From Methanoregula sp. (GTDB taxonomy: Archaea > Halobacteriota > Methanomicrobia > Methanomicrobiales > Methanospirillaceae): DNA of 64,000 nt. Made by a program: the position numbers and the translations under genes. Position 1 is the first letter of the stretch, and each line of letters begins with the position of its first letter. Positions 33,571 to 43,416 of the stretch are shown in pieces. Location: contig JAUYTV010000024.1 in assembly GCA_030694985.1 (NCBI GenBank), positions 1 through 64,000 of the forward strand. The letters run 5' to 3'. The notes under the pieces were generated by a model, which saw only the letters and a list, made by a program, of their open reading frames with translations, was not told the origin of the DNA and searched no databases.

Positions 33571-34833
33571 ATGGCGCCGCCTCCAACTCTTGTACTTCAG
33601 AATGTCAGGTTACCCTCAGGGCGTGTAGCGGATCTCACACTCGCTGCCGGGAAAGTTTCCCATGTGGGTGCGTATAAGGGTACTGCAGAACTCTGCGATT
33701 GCAGGGGCTGTATTGTCATACCGGCTGCAGTTGATATGCATGTTCATATGCGGGGCGGTGTGCAATCAGCTAAAGAGGACTGGGGGAGTGGAAGTATGAG
33801 CGCTATTGCCGGGGGTGTAACCGTAGTTGTTGACCAGCCCAACACCATTCCCCCTCTCACCACCCCTCATGCATTGGCGGATCGCGTACAGGATGCAAAA
33901 AGCCATTCGTACTGCAACTTTGCTGTCAACAGCGGGGTGACTCCTGAAACCCCCCTGGAATCTATGTGGGATGCAGGAGCTATGGCATTTGGTGAAATCT
34001 TTCATGCCCCCTCCAGTTATGGCGATGCAATTGACGGGGTAGCATTGGGAGCGGCATTTGATCGAATTTTTAAACTTGGCGGGCTTGCAACCATCCACGC
34101 TGAACGTACCAATACTTCTCCCGATACAGATCTTGTATCGCATGATCTGGTCCGCTCTTCTTTGGGAGAATCAGAAGCAGTTCGAACCGTACAGTTCCTG
34201 AATCGCAGTGACTGCCGGCTTCATTTCTGCCATATGAGCTCCGCCCGTTCTGTTGATGCCGCCTCAGGTTCGGTTGAAGTAACTCCCCATCACCTGTTCC
34301 TTTCGTCAGAGCAGTTCGATAAAAGCGATACCTGCGGGAAGGTAAATCCGCCTCTCCGTACAGAAGCGGAGCGAATGGGGCTCTGGGGGCGATGGAGCCG
34401 GATAGATGTGATTGCATCCGATCACGCCCCCCACACGAGAGAAGAGAAAAAACAGGATTTTCCCGGCGCCCCCTCTGGGATTCCGGGTGTCGAAACCATG
34501 GTGCCCCTTCTGCTCGCACAGGTCCTTGCCAAAAAGATCGATCTGGCATCTGTTATTGACAAGACTTCGTATGCCCCCGCCCGGTTGCTGGGAATTCCCT
34601 GCGCGGGATTTGATATTGGGGACCGGGCAGACTTTGCCATCTACTCTAAAAAGCCTGAGCTCATAAAGGCCGAATCTCTCCACAGCAGGTGCGGGTGGAC
34701 GCCCTTTGAAGGACAGAAAGCCATCTTTCCAAACATGGTTGTGATGAATGGTTCTATTACATATCTTGGAGGAGAATTCTACCGCCAGGAGCCAACATGG
34801 TTTGCGGGAAAAGGTTACAATGGAAATCATTGA
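33571..34833 (+). CDS. pyrC: Dihydroorotase
   Basis: 420 residues from ATG 33571 (AAAGTGAG upstream); a start at 33550 would add seven residues. Third step of pyrimidine synthesis, closing carbamoyl aspartate to dihydroorotate. Metal ligands: DMHVHMRGG (the HxH), RLHFCHMSSARSVD, and VIASDHAPHTREEK (the catalytic Asp region). VVVDQPNT corresponds to the 'DMPNT' motif with Gln in place of Met. C-terminal PARLLGIP....GDRADFAIY is also typical. pyrE is in the window at 40.4 kb, and carAB at 50-54 kb. Confidence 0.93.
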   Translation: MAPPPTLVLQNVRLPSGRVADLTLAAGKVSHVGAYKGTAELCDCRGCIVIPAAVDMHVHMRGGVQSAKEDWGSGSMSAIAGGVTVVVDQPNTIPPLTTPHALADRVQDAKSHSYCNFAVNSGVTPETPLESMWDAGAMAFGEIFHAPSSYGDAIDGVALGAAFDRIFKLGGLATIHAERTNTSPDTDLVSHDLVRSSLGESEAVRTVQFLNRSDCRLHFCHMSSARSVDAASGSVEVTPHHLFLSSEQFDKSDTCGKVNPPLRTEAERMGLWGRWSRIDVIASDHAPHTREEKKQDFPGAPSGIPGVETMVPLLLAQVLAKKIDLASVIDKTSYAPARLLGIPCAGFDIGDRADFAIYSKKPELIKAESLHSRCGWTPFEGQKAIFPNMVVMNGSITYLGGEFYRQEPTWFAGKGYNGNH

Positions 34834-34919
34834 TAAAAAAAAAGTTGACCGCCTCACCATACATTGTTGGTTTTTTGTCCCTTCCCCAAGTGCTAAATAT
34901 CTAAAAACATGATGTATCT

Positions 34920-35090
34920 GGTGCCAAGACAGCGCAGCCATAGGTCCCCGGGTGATCGATTGACAAGCGTCTGGATATGATCCATGGGACAACCCGGTTG
35001 CGCGACAGGCATACGCCCGGCAAGGGTTTAAACACAGGTGAAGAACGGCAGCAGCCACTGGTGATCCATGTGCGTTTATGCCGGGCAACA
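34920..35090 (+). ncRNA. Candidate double-hairpin H/ACA guide RNA (pseudouridylation)
   Basis: Two hairpins, each ending in an ACA box one base after the stem. Hairpin 1: GCGCAGCC (34932-34939) with GGTTGCGC (34996-35003), then G and ACA (35005-35007); inner stem GTCCC/GGGAC (34944-34948/34986-34990), giving 14 nt from pocket top to ACA. Hairpin 2: GCCCGGCA (35015-35022) with TGCCGGGC (35079-35086), then A and ACA (35088-35090); inner stem CACA-GG/CC-TGTG, 15 nt to ACA. Both contain the same kink-turn-like motif, GGTGA (34951; 35037) and TGATCC (34978; 35062), expected to bind L7Ae. A TATA-like CTAAATATCTAAAA lies at 34893-34906 and a T-run at 35104-35110. Targets were not predicted. 5' end approximate. 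Confidence 0.7.
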
Positions 35091-35112
35091 TTCTTATTAG
35101 CGGTTTTTTTCA

Positions 35113-35430
35113 ATGCCCGATATTTCTGAGGCTCTGTTGGAGGAGCGGAACGGTACGATTATCTCAATCGATGTTACGGCCGGCTCAAAGGCAGAGCTCT
35201 TTCCTGCAGGATACAATGAATGGCGAAAAGCCATCGGTTGTCGGGTTACTGCCCCTGCGCTTGAGGGGCGGGCAAACAAAGCCGTCATTACCCTGATTGC
35301 TGAAACGCTCGATCTTCCGGTATCTGCAATCAGCATCCAGTCCGGTGCAACATCATCCCAGAAACGTGTGCTGGTTGCTGGTGTTGCGAAAAACGATCTT
35401 CTTTTACGGCTCAATTCACACAACATGTGA
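35113..35430 (+). CDS. UPF0235 (YggU/DUF167) family protein
   Basis: 105 residues: ISIDVTAGSKAELFPAGYNEWRKAIGCRVTAPALEGRANKAVITLIAETLDLPVSAISIQSGATSSQKRVLV matches the DUF167 family signature ('v.V.P.A....v.....rl.v.v.apP.dGkAN.alikfla..l.v....v.i..G..sR.K.v.'). It is a small alpha/beta protein of unknown function. ATG 35113 is 23 bp after the last ACA of the RNA candidate. Confidence 0.92.
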   Translation: MPDISEALLEERNGTIISIDVTAGSKAELFPAGYNEWRKAIGCRVTAPALEGRANKAVITLIAETLDLPVSAISIQSGATSSQKRVLVAGVAKNDLLLRLNSHNM

Positions 35431-35618
35431 ATGAGTTACTTGTGAATATCCCGATAAAATCGAAATTTCATACCCGCGCTTGGCATTATCAATTATTCAC
35501 CCTTGACTTTTCTGGTGAGTTTAAAAGCATGCCCTTTAAGTAATTTTACATGATATATATAACGTATACCTATGATCAGGCATTACATTCATCGCATGAT
35601 ACATGGGGGTGCGTTTAC

Positions 35619-36851
35619 ATGTATTCACCGGATACTACCAAGTACCTTATTCACATCAGCCTCACAGCAGAGGGGGTGGTCGAGAAACCCGATGTAGTTG
35701 GTGCCATTTTTGGGCAGACTGAAGGGTTACTCGGCGAAGACCTGGATCTGCGGGATCTTCAGAGAACAGGACGTGTCGGACGAATTGATGTCCAGATAAC
35801 GAGCAAAAAAGGCGAGACCAAGGGAGAGATTCTGATCTCTTCTTCACTCGACCGTGCGGAAACGGCAATCCTTGCCGCATCGCTAGAGACGATCGACCGT
35901 GTCGGTCCATGCGTAGCGCATATTGTAGTCGAGTCTATTGAGGATATTCGCGTCAGCAAGCGAAAGTTGATAGTCGAAAGGGCAAAGGTGCTGTTAATCG
36001 AGCGGTTTGATGACGGCACTATCGATAGTGACGAGTTGTTAGACGATGTCCGCGAGAGTCTCCGCATGGAAAAGATTGGTTCCATTGGCGAAGAGAAAGT
36101 GCCAGCAGGTCCAAATGTGCTGGAATCTGATGCAATCATTGTTGTTGAGGGCCGGGCAGATGTGTTAAACCTTCTGCGTTACGGTATAAAAAATGCCGTT
36201 GCTGTTGAAGGGACCAATATTCCAAAGACTGTTGTTGATCTCTGCGAGAAGAAAACGGCTACTGCCTTTTTCGATGGTGACCGTGGCGGCGAACTAATTC
36301 TTCGGGAGCTGTTGCAGGTTGTAGACATCGATTTTGTTGCATTTTCGCCCAAGGGAAAGAGCGTCGAGGACATGACAAGAAAAGAGGTGATCAAGACGCT
36401 GAGAAACAAGGTGCCTGTGGAGTATGTCCGTGACCAGTACTTTGAAGATGCAGCGGAACTTCCGGCCGAACTACGAATTACACGGGGCAGTGGGGATGAG
36501 CCGGATTCATCCGGCAAAAAGACCCGTCATGCATCTCCAGCAAAGCGCACATCTGACGGCACAAAAGGGCCCCTGACGCTCCGTGACCATATCGATGATG
36601 TAAAAGGCCACAGTCTTGCCCGCTTTCTTACCGATGACCTGAACGTGGTAAAAGAACTGCGCCCGGATGAAGTTGAAAAAGCGATAGAAACCCTTGATGG
36701 CACGGTTAGTGGTCTTGTAGTTGATCGCCCGGTTGACCAGAAACTGCTGGACCGGCTGGTCTGGAAAGGTCTCTCCTATGTAGCGGCAAAAGACTTTAAG
36801 GGCGTTATAAAACGACCGCTATCCATCCAGTTACTGAAAATGGGTACTTAA
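35619..36851 (+). CDS. dnaG: Archaeal DnaG primase-like protein
   Basis: 410 residues from ATG 35619, preceded by GGGGGTG; a start at 35550 would add 23 residues. N-terminal [52 protein letters not shown]-like segment (here TKYLIH...). A central Toprim domain ([50 protein letters not shown]) contains the conserved EGR and DGD acidic motifs. C-terminal helical regions follow. In archaea DnaG associates with the exosome and can make RNA primers. TATA-like TATATATAACG at about 35552-35564 precedes it. Confidence 0.94.
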   Translation: MYSPDTTKYLIHISLTAEGVVEKPDVVGAIFGQTEGLLGEDLDLRDLQRTGRVGRIDVQITSKKGETKGEILISSSLDRAETAILAASLETIDRVGPCVAHIVVESIEDIRVSKRKLIVERAKVLLIERFDDGTIDSDELLDDVRESLRMEKIGSIGEEKVPAGPNVLESDAIIVVEGRADVLNLLRYGIKNAVAVEGTNIPKTVVDLCEKKTATAFFDGDRGGELILRELLQVVDIDFVAFSPKGKSVEDMTRKEVIKTLRNKVPVEYVRDQYFEDAAELPAELRITRGSGDEPDSSGKKTRHASPAKRTSDGTKGPLTLRDHIDDVKGHSLARFLTDDLNVVKELRPDEVEKAIETLDGTVSGLVVDRPVDQKLLDRLVWKGLSYVAAKDFKGVIKRPLSIQLLKMGT

Positions 36852-36912
36852 ATTACCCCCACGCAAATTTATTTATCCTGCATAAAACCATGATACTGTC
36901 TGGAGTCGTCAC

Positions 36913-37194
36913 ATGCACAAAGAGGAACTGATCAATCTTCATAAGATGCTCTCTGAAGTCAAAGACTATTTTGAAGAGATCAATCCAGAACTGAAATTTT
37001 CCCAGTACACGTCATTGAAGATTACTCCATCCCAACAGCACAAGAGCAAGATGGAGCACAAGTACGCAATATTTGTGCTGGGGACTGAAATTGCCAATGC
37101 AATGAAGGAAATTGATTATTCTTCTTCAAACCGGATATCAGCACGTATGAAAGAACTCGCTGATAAGACTCTTAAAGAGATGGATGAGTCTTAA
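36913..37194 (+). CDS. UPF0058 family protein
   Basis: 93 residues, helical: MHKEELINLHKMLSEVKDYFEEI, then FSQYTSLKITPSQQHKSKMEHKYAIFVLGTEIANAM, which matches the archaeal UPF0058 family ('y..l.i.P.hvhrsK.eHk.Ai..Lg.el'). Unknown function. A clear TATA-like element (AATTTATTTA, about 36864-36875) precedes the gene, so it has its own promoter; a T-run after the stop probably terminates. Confidence 0.93.
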   Translation: MHKEELINLHKMLSEVKDYFEEINPELKFSQYTSLKITPSQQHKSKMEHKYAIFVLGTEIANAMKEIDYSSSNRISARMKELADKTLKEMDES

Positions 37195-37324
37195 TTTTTT
37201 CTTTTTTTTCTCCGCTTGTTTTGCTGGTGAGGTTATATTCTTTGTTCATCACTTCTTACTTCATCTTTTGAAGTGAATATCCAGTGAAGAAATATTGAAA
37301 TTCCATAAGGGCGGATGATCGCAC

Positions 37325-38260
37325 ATGCAGTACTTTACCGATACCGACAAATCCATTGATCTTAAAGAAGTGAATCGGGCAATCGAAACTGCATTTGCTG
37401 ATCACGGAAGGGGGGAAGTGCAGATGCCTCCGAAAGTCTATATCACCCTCCTTAAAGGGGACTTCCGGACCATGCCAGCATATCTCCCGTCCCTCTCGCT
37501 TGCCGGAGTAAAGGTAGTCAATGTACATCCCGGTAACCCGGCACGCGGACTTCCAACGGTAATGGCCCTTACGATAATTCTCGATATCGCAACCGGTGCT
37601 CCCGTAGCAATTCTCAATGCAACAAAACTGACTGACATGCGTACCGGTGCCGCGGGTGCCGTTGCGGCAAAATACCTCTCAAAAAAAAAAGATATTGTCC
37701 TTGGATTGATTGGTACAGGGAGGCAGGCAGAAGCACAATACCATGCAATTTCCCAGGAACTCGATATTTGTGAGATCAAATGCTGGAGCCGGAATTCCCT
37801 TCACGCAGAAAAATTTGTACAGTCAATTACAGATCATGATGCCCGCAGCGTTCCACTGGAAAAAGCCTGTAACTGCGATCTCCTTGTTACAACAACTCCC
37901 TCGCGCCTGCCGGTTGTCAGGAGCGAGTGGGTGCAGGAAGGAACCCACATCAATGCGATTGGCGCTGATGCACCGGGTAAACAGGAACTCGATCCTCTCC
38001 TGCTCAAACGGGGTCTGGTCTTTGTTGACGATTTATCTCAGGCGCTTCACTCAGGGGAGATTAATGTGCCAATAAGTAATGGGATTTTTACGCCAGAAGA
38101 GATCACTGGCACGCTTGGTGAAGTTGTTATCGGCATGAAGCAACGCGCGAGTCCGGACCAGATCACAATATTTGACTCCACGGGACTTGCAATCCAGGAT
38201 CTTGCAATTGCGGCGATCGCAATGCGCAATGGACGGGCAATCGAACTTCCGTTTCCCTGA
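37325..38260 (+). CDS. Ornithine cyclodeaminase / archaeal alanine dehydrogenase family
   Basis: 311 residues: MPPKVYITLLKGDFRTMPAYLP, VNVHPGNPARGLPTVMALTIILDIATGAPVAILNATKLTDMRTGAAGAVAAKYLSKK with the conserved Lys, a Rossmann glycine motif LGLIGTGRQAEAQ, and HINAIGADAPGKQELDP. The family (mu-crystallin) includes NAD-dependent alanine dehydrogenase of archaea (Archaeoglobus type) and ornithine cyclodeaminase. In a methanogen alanine dehydrogenase is the more usual call; the substrate cannot be read from the sequence. Confidence 0.88.
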   Translation: MQYFTDTDKSIDLKEVNRAIETAFADHGRGEVQMPPKVYITLLKGDFRTMPAYLPSLSLAGVKVVNVHPGNPARGLPTVMALTIILDIATGAPVAILNATKLTDMRTGAAGAVAAKYLSKKKDIVLGLIGTGRQAEAQYHAISQELDICEIKCWSRNSLHAEKFVQSITDHDARSVPLEKACNCDLLVTTTPSRLPVVRSEWVQEGTHINAIGADAPGKQELDPLLLKRGLVFVDDLSQALHSGEINVPISNGIFTPEEITGTLGEVVIGMKQRASPDQITIFDSTGLAIQDLAIAAIAMRNGRAIELPFP

Positions 38261-38294
38261 TACATCCGATTAAAAAAGTGCGGGTAGAAAATTT

Positions 38295-39761
38295 CTACTC
38301 ATCAGGTTTTTTTGCATGTTTCTTCCAGATCTTTTCACGGTACACAGGGCCGCTGTTGTAAGTACAGAATGGGATAAGGGTCCCGTCAGGTGTTGCATAG
38401 TGTATGCAGCAGCGCTGGACACGGTCAAGATCGTAATTATACCGGTCCATGAAATGCATAGTGCCTATAAAGAGTGTGTTCCAGTGGAATTCCCTAAGAG
38501 CATCAAAGTTCTGCCCGATCAGTGTTTTTCCTATGATCTTCCAGAACTCGGCAGTGTTACCATGCTCTCCCTTCTGCACGGAATCATGCATGCATTTGAC
38601 ACCCTCTAACAATGCCTTGTATTTGTTGATGGCGCCGCCTTTTTTTATGGTCTCTGTCATCTGTTCGATTGATTTAAAGAAACTCTCCACATCAACCATA
38701 CGGTTTACCGGAACTATACCTGCTTCCTGTACGAACACATACGTGGCAGCACCGCAGTGTGGGTGGGCAGTGAAACGCACCTGAGGTTTTCCTGTGTAGG
38801 CTTCAACCAGATCAGAGAACGGTAGCACACAGGGTATAGGATAAAAATCATCTTTTTTAATAATTCCCTGCGTCTGTTCTTCGATATCAGCCAGGACTTC
38901 AGGAATGGTAATACGGGATTTTTTAATATCGTCATCACTTGCTGCACCGGTAAATGCCACTGGCTGGAAATTTACACCACGGATTACTGAAATATTTTCT
39001 ACAGCAAACCTGATGATGTCACCAATCTCATGATCATTTTTACCTCGTATTATTGTAGGTACAAGAACAATACCAAGTTTCACTTCGTTTAAATTCTCCA
39101 CAGCTTTCTTGTGAATTGCTAAAAACGGGTTTGTTTTTTGGGTGACTCCGTCAAAGTGCAGGTATACCGTGTTAAGTCCGGCATCCTTGAGCTCCTTTGC
39201 GTACTCCGGCTCCTTTGCAAGACGCACACCATTAGAAGCTATCTGCACTTGTGGAAAGCCAACCTCTTTTGCCTTGCTGATGATCTTTGCCAGATCACTT
39301 CTCATCGTAGGCTCGCCCCCGGAAAACTGTACTGCTGGAGCGGGAACAGGCTTTTGATCTCTAAGAAGCGTTAACATCTTTACGATCTCATCAAAATTTG
39401 GCTCATAGATAAACCCGCAGGCACGGGCATTTGCAAAACAGAATTCACAGTCCAGGTTGCAGCGGTTGGTGAGATCGATATTGGCAAGCAGAGTCTGGGA
39501 GTGGTGGTTATTACAGAGTCCGCAGGACGATGGGCAGTTTTCTTTCGGAGCAATTTTCTGGGGATTTGATATCCCTGCGCCTATAGTATCATACTTTTCA
39601 AACCTGCGATACATCACGGGATCTGACCAGTAGAGATTCTTAAAATCCCCGTGCTCTTTACACGTCCTTTTCAGCCAGATTTTCCCCTCCTCTTCTACTA
39701 TCTCCGCATCAATTACGGTATTGCATGAGGGGCAAAGAGTTCGGGTTTTTTTTATCAGCAT
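38295..39761 (-). CDS. tes: Radical SAM protein, tetraether lipid synthase (Tes)-like
   Basis: 488 residues from ATG 39761 (GGTGAT upstream; a TTG at 39767 is also possible). Rubredoxin-like Cys set near the start (C10xxC13, C34), then C76PSSCGLC83, then the radical SAM cluster CNLDCEFC (C101, C105, C108), GGEPTMRSDL for SAM binding, and further Cys near CGAATYVF and HRVQRCCIHY-like C-terminal segments. This Cys layout fits Tes, the enzyme that couples two archaeol phytanyl chains into tetraether (GDGT-type) lipids. It is divergent from carS, an ether-lipid gene, which supports the lipid role. Other radical SAM functions remain possible. Confidence 0.82.
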   Translation of the reverse strand: MLIKKTRTLCPSCNTVIDAEIVEEEGKIWLKRTCKEHGDFKNLYWSDPVMYRRFEKYDTIGAGISNPQKIAPKENCPSSCGLCNNHHSQTLLANIDLTNRCNLDCEFCFANARACGFIYEPNFDEIVKMLTLLRDQKPVPAPAVQFSGGEPTMRSDLAKIISKAKEVGFPQVQIASNGVRLAKEPEYAKELKDAGLNTVYLHFDGVTQKTNPFLAIHKKAVENLNEVKLGIVLVPTIIRGKNDHEIGDIIRFAVENISVIRGVNFQPVAFTGAASDDDIKKSRITIPEVLADIEEQTQGIIKKDDFYPIPCVLPFSDLVEAYTGKPQVRFTAHPHCGAATYVFVQEAGIVPVNRMVDVESFFKSIEQMTETIKKGGAINKYKALLEGVKCMHDSVQKGEHGNTAEFWKIIGKTLIGQNFDALREFHWNTLFIGTMHFMDRYNYDLDRVQRCCIHYATPDGTLIPFCTYNSGPVYREKIWKKHAKKPDE

Positions 39762-39857
39762 TAACAATCACCGGGTACTCACAGTTTTTAGTTATCCCGC
39801 TTTTGAGCTACCTTAATGTTTTTATCTGCTCTTTATTAGAGGTATTGGAGTGCACCA

Positions 39858-40409
39858 TTGATTAGTATCGACTTTTTCATAATACTTTTGCTATCTGCGG
39901 TCTGGATCATGCTTCCTGCGTATATCCCAAATCCAATGGCAGCTCTGCTCGGGGGAGGCACTCCTATAGACTTAGGAAGGAATTATTCTGACGGGCACAG
40001 GATATTTGGTGATGGCAAAACATACCGGGGCCTGTTTTTTGGGGTGCTTGCCGGTATAATCACCGGCTTAATCCTTATCTGGCTGTCGTCAACATTTACC
40101 TTGACATTCCTGCCCCGGCACACCTTAACATCGGTATCGCTCCTTGCGCTTGGAGCCCTGCTCGGCGATCTCGGTAAGAGTTTTTTAAAGCGCAGGATGG
40201 GAAAAGTGCGGGGTGAAAAGTGGCCGGTTGCCGACCAGCTCGATCTGGTTGTCGGGGCATTTATCCTCATGCTCATATTTGATCCCGCGTGGCTGTTTGC
40301 ATATGTTACCCTCCCCATCCTTATCATTATAGTGATCCTCACAATCATTCTTCACCGTGTGGTCAATATCATCGGTTATTTTATGGGCGTCAAGGAGGTC
40401 CCATGGTAA
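39858..40409 (+). CDS. carS: CDP-archaeol synthase
   Basis: 183 residues with about five membrane segments. The CarS signature is clear: LPAYIPNPMAALLGGGTPIDLG, GHRIFGDGKTYRGLFFGVLAG, LGALLGDLGKSFLKRRMGKVRGEKWPVADQLDLVVGA. It activates unsaturated archaetidic acid with CTP for polar head-group attachment. Start is TTG at 39858 with GGAGTG (39847-39852) 5 bp upstream. It overlaps pyrE by 7 bp and is divergent from tes. Confidence 0.94.
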   Translation: MISIDFFIILLLSAVWIMLPAYIPNPMAALLGGGTPIDLGRNYSDGHRIFGDGKTYRGLFFGVLAGIITGLILIWLSSTFTLTFLPRHTLTSVSLLALGALLGDLGKSFLKRRMGKVRGEKWPVADQLDLVVGAFILMLIFDPAWLFAYVTLPILIIIVILTIILHRVVNIIGYFMGVKEVPW

Positions 40410-40918
40410 ATCCTATTGCTGAACTGCTTATACAATTCAAAGCAATTGAGACGGGTGACTTTACACTGGCATCCGGTGCAAAAAGTACGTATTACATTGA
40501 TGTGAAAACAGCTGTAACCCATCCCGATTTGCTCAATGCCATTGCAACACTTGTTGCAGAGTCACATGAGTTCGATGTTGTAGCGGGTGTCGCTGTCGGA
40601 GGAGTTCCACTTGCGGTTGCAACCGCACTTGCAGCAAAAAAACCTTATGCGATCATCAGGGCAGCAGAGAAGAGTCATGGCAAAAAAGAGATGATCATCG
40701 GTCACGTCCGGAATAAGCGAGTCCTCCTTATTGAAGATGTGACCACTTCGGGTGGATCTGCGCTGTATGGTATAAAAACCCTTCGCACCGCAGGGGCGCA
40801 GGCTGACTGCGTTGTTACGGTTGTAGATCGGGAACAGGGGGCAGAAACGCTTCTCAGCCAACAGGGCATTGAGTTCATGCCTCTTGTCAGAGTGAGTGAA
40901 CTGCTAAAAGAGAAGTAA
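40403..40918 (+). CDS. pyrE: Orotate phosphoribosyltransferase
   Basis: 171 residues from ATG 40403, with AAGGAGGT at about 40392-40399; the longer upstream frame overlaps carS and is a shadow. [64 protein letters not shown], and the PRPP-binding loop [15 protein letters not shown] are all present. It transfers the ribose phosphate of PRPP to orotate. It is in the middle of a carS-pyrE-purD-argF run, mostly with short spacing. Confidence 0.95.
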   Translation: MVNPIAELLIQFKAIETGDFTLASGAKSTYYIDVKTAVTHPDLLNAIATLVAESHEFDVVAGVAVGGVPLAVATALAAKKPYAIIRAAEKSHGKKEMIIGHVRNKRVLLIEDVTTSGGSALYGIKTLRTAGAQADCVVTVVDREQGAETLLSQQGIEFMPLVRVSELLKEK

Positions 40919-40943
40919 TTTTTACGGCCAGCGTACATTAGAG

Positions 40944-42236
40944 ATGGACATGAAGATACTTGTTGTGGGGGGAGGTGGAAGGGAGCATGCAATAGCATCT
41001 GCACTTGCCCGCAACCGGAAAACCGTAATCTATTCCGTGATGGCAAAGAAAAATCCCGGGATTGCAAAACTTGCCAAAAAGGTTCTGCTGTGCAGGGAAA
41101 CAGACGTGCCCCGTATTGTTGCCTTTGCACAGGAGAACGGTATAAAATATGCTTTTATCGGTCCAGAATCCCCGTTAGAAGCCGGTATTGTTGATGCTTT
41201 GGAATCAGAAAATATTCCCTGTGTCGGACCATCCAGAGCGGCCGCACGAATTGAGACTGACAAAGGTTTCTGTCGCGGACTGATGGAAGAGCACCAGATC
41301 GATGGTTGCCCGAAGTACAGGCTCTGCCAGAACAGCGCTGAGGCGATCGCGTTCATCAAAGACCATGATGGAGATCTGGTGATAAAACCCATCGGGCTGA
41401 CCGGAGGAAAAGGGGTCAAGATTATGGGCGAGCAGGTTGATCGGGATGGTGCTATTGCGTATGCATCACAGATCAAGGGCTCCATCATTCTCGAAGAGCG
41501 CCTTATCGGAGAGGAGTTCACCCTTCAGGCCTTTGTCGATGGTACCCACCTTATTCCCATGCCCCTTGTCCAGGATCACAAGCGGGCATTTGATGGGGAT
41601 GCAGGGCCTAACACCGGGGGCATGGGTTCGTATACCATGCCTGACCATATGCTTCCCTTTGTCACAAAAACAGAGTACACGCGCGCGTTTGAGATTATGC
41701 AGGCGATAGTTGTTGCACTTGCAAAAGCCAGACACCCTTACAAGGGCATTCTCTATGGCCAGTTCATGAATACAGCAAAGGGCATCAAAGTGATAGAGTT
41801 TAATGCCCGGTTTGGCGATCCCGAAGCAATGAATGTTCTGTCGCTGCTCACCTCAGACCTTTCAGAAATCATGGTGAGGATTACCAGAGGAACTCTATCC
41901 TCTGCACAAGTCACATTTGAAAAGAAAGCTACGGTCTGTAAATATCTGGTACCGGAAGGTTACCCTGATGCTCCTCATACCGGGGATCCGATCCATGTCG
42001 GTGAAATGAATGAGGCACTCATTTATTATGCAAATGTTGAAGAGCGTGACGGTTCGCTCGTCACTTTAACATCCCGCACACTTGCGTTTGTTGGAAAAGG
42101 CGATACGTTGGAAGCGGCTGAACGTATTGCAGAGCAGGCAGCAGCATCAGTCAAGGGGCTCGTGCGATATCGGAAAGATATCGGGACTGATAAGTTACTA
42201 AACCAGCGTATCGCGCACATGAAGGAGTTACGATGA
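40944..42236 (+). CDS. purD: Phosphoribosylamine--glycine ligase
   Basis: 430 residues. ATP-grasp enzyme of purine synthesis: [69 protein letters not shown] and the metal/ATP motif [18 protein letters not shown]. Start ATG 40944 (or 40950). Its stop overlaps the argF start by 4 bp (ATGA), so translation is probably coupled. Confidence 0.96.
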   Translation: MDMKILVVGGGGREHAIASALARNRKTVIYSVMAKKNPGIAKLAKKVLLCRETDVPRIVAFAQENGIKYAFIGPESPLEAGIVDALESENIPCVGPSRAAARIETDKGFCRGLMEEHQIDGCPKYRLCQNSAEAIAFIKDHDGDLVIKPIGLTGGKGVKIMGEQVDRDGAIAYASQIKGSIILEERLIGEEFTLQAFVDGTHLIPMPLVQDHKRAFDGDAGPNTGGMGSYTMPDHMLPFVTKTEYTRAFEIMQAIVVALAKARHPYKGILYGQFMNTAKGIKVIEFNARFGDPEAMNVLSLLTSDLSEIMVRITRGTLSSAQVTFEKKATVCKYLVPEGYPDAPHTGDPIHVGEMNEALIYYANVEERDGSLVTLTSRTLAFVGKGDTLEAAERIAEQAAASVKGLVRYRKDIGTDKLLNQRIAHMKELR

Positions 42237-43144
42237 ATAAGGATTTTCTTTCAATTCTTGATATCAACAAAATCGAGATGGAACAGATTCTATCAGAAGC
42301 AAAACATCTCAAGACCTTGAAGAAACAGGGAGTGGTTCACGATGTATTGCGGGGAAAGAACCTTGCCATGATCTTTGAAAAGTCATCTACCCGTACGCAT
42401 ATCTCGTTTGAAGTTGGTATGAACGAGCTGGGTGGCCATGCCCTGTTCTTAAACGCACGGGATATGCAGATCTGGCGGGGCGAAGAGATCCGGGATACTG
42501 CAAGGGCAGCTTCGCGTTATGTATCCGGCATCATGATCCGGGCCTACAAACACAGCACGATTGAGGAATTTGCCAGGTTTTCCACAATTCCGGTGATCAA
42601 CGGGCTCTCCGATCTCGAACATCCCTGCCAGTTACTTGCAGATATCATGACTATGCAGGAGCATTTCGGCTCAACAAACGATCTGAAGGTGGCATGGGTT
42701 GGCGATGGGAATAATGTCTGTAATTCACTGATCCTTTCGACAGTCCTTACCGGGTATTCCGTAACTGTTGCAACCCCACAAGGTTACGAACCCTCAGAAG
42801 AGATCGTGAAAAAGGCACGAGCTCTTGGCGGAAAAGTGACATTGGTTAAAAGTCCTGAAATGGCTGTCAAGGATTCGCATGTCATTGTTACAGATACCTG
42901 GGTTTCCATGGGCGATGATGCGGAGAGAGAAGAGCGTCTTAAAACCTTCTCGGGTTATACGGTTGATTCAGGACTCATGCGACACGCGTCACCGGACGCA
43001 AGGGTGCTCCACTGTCTTCCTGCACACCGGGGCGAAGAGATTGCTGATGAAGTGATGGAAGGCGGCCAGAGCCTTGTCTGGGATGAAGCGGAGAACCGGC
43101 TGCACGCCCAGAAAGCATTGCTGGTGCGACTGCTTAAAAAATAA
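42233..43144 (+). CDS. argF: Ornithine carbamoyltransferase
   Basis: 303 residues. Carbamoyl-phosphate loop [28 protein letters not shown], and the ornithine loop [18 protein letters not shown] establish OTC. It converts ornithine and carbamoyl phosphate to citrulline, the step before argG (46.3 kb) and after carAB (50-54 kb). It overlaps purD by 4 bp. Confidence 0.96.
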   Translation: MNKDFLSILDINKIEMEQILSEAKHLKTLKKQGVVHDVLRGKNLAMIFEKSSTRTHISFEVGMNELGGHALFLNARDMQIWRGEEIRDTARAASRYVSGIMIRAYKHSTIEEFARFSTIPVINGLSDLEHPCQLLADIMTMQEHFGSTNDLKVAWVGDGNNVCNSLILSTVLTGYSVTVATPQGYEPSEEIVKKARALGGKVTLVKSPEMAVKDSHVIVTDTWVSMGDDAEREERLKTFSGYTVDSGLMRHASPDARVLHCLPAHRGEEIADEVMEGGQSLVWDEAENRLHAQKALLVRLLKK

Positions 43145-43162
43145 AAAAATGTTTTTTTCTTG

Positions 43163-43402
43163 TTACTTACCATTAACAAATGCATTCAGTTGTTCACGCA
43201 TATAGATCTCAACTTTCTGCATTACCTCAAATTTACCACGGAACGCTAAGAGATCCCGTTCATCCCCTTCCATATTGGCAAATTTGATCTTCTCTCTCCG
43301 GTCAACAACTTCCACTTCGAATTTGTTCGAGATATCAAAAATGATCTTCTGGGGAACTCCGGGGGGGATAACAATATCGAATAACTGTTCTTCATCGGTC
43401 AT
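43163..43402 (-). CDS. Hypothetical 79-aa protein linked to marker 14 gene
   Basis: 79 residues from ATG 43402, preceded by GAGGT (about 43408-43412); the longer frame to 43453 runs into the upstream gene. Sequence MTDEEQLFDIVIPPGVPQKI then IFDISNKFEVEVVDRREKIKFANMEGDERDLLAFRGKFEVMQKVEIYMREQLNAF suggests a small alpha/beta domain, reminiscent of NIL/ACT-like ferredoxin folds (GKFEVMQK). It follows the marker 14 gene by 14 bp, so they are almost certainly co-transcribed. Function unknown. Confidence 0.75.
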   Translation of the reverse strand: MTDEEQLFDIVIPPGVPQKIIFDISNKFEVEVVDRREKIKFANMEGDERDLLAFRGKFEVMQKVEIYMREQLNAFVNGK

Positions 43403-43416
43403 AAGTACCTCACTAT

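Noticed and set aside
34920-35090. Signal recognition particle or RNase P RNA for the structured region
   Set aside because: It lacks the SRP Alu/helix 8 tetraloop pattern and the RNase P core motifs, and is too short; the ACA distances and kink-turn-like motifs fit H/ACA better.
34306-35091. 261-residue open frame on the minus strand across pyrC and the following gap
   Set aside because: It is antisense to pyrC and ends inside the structured RNA region; low-complexity shadow composition and no RBS.
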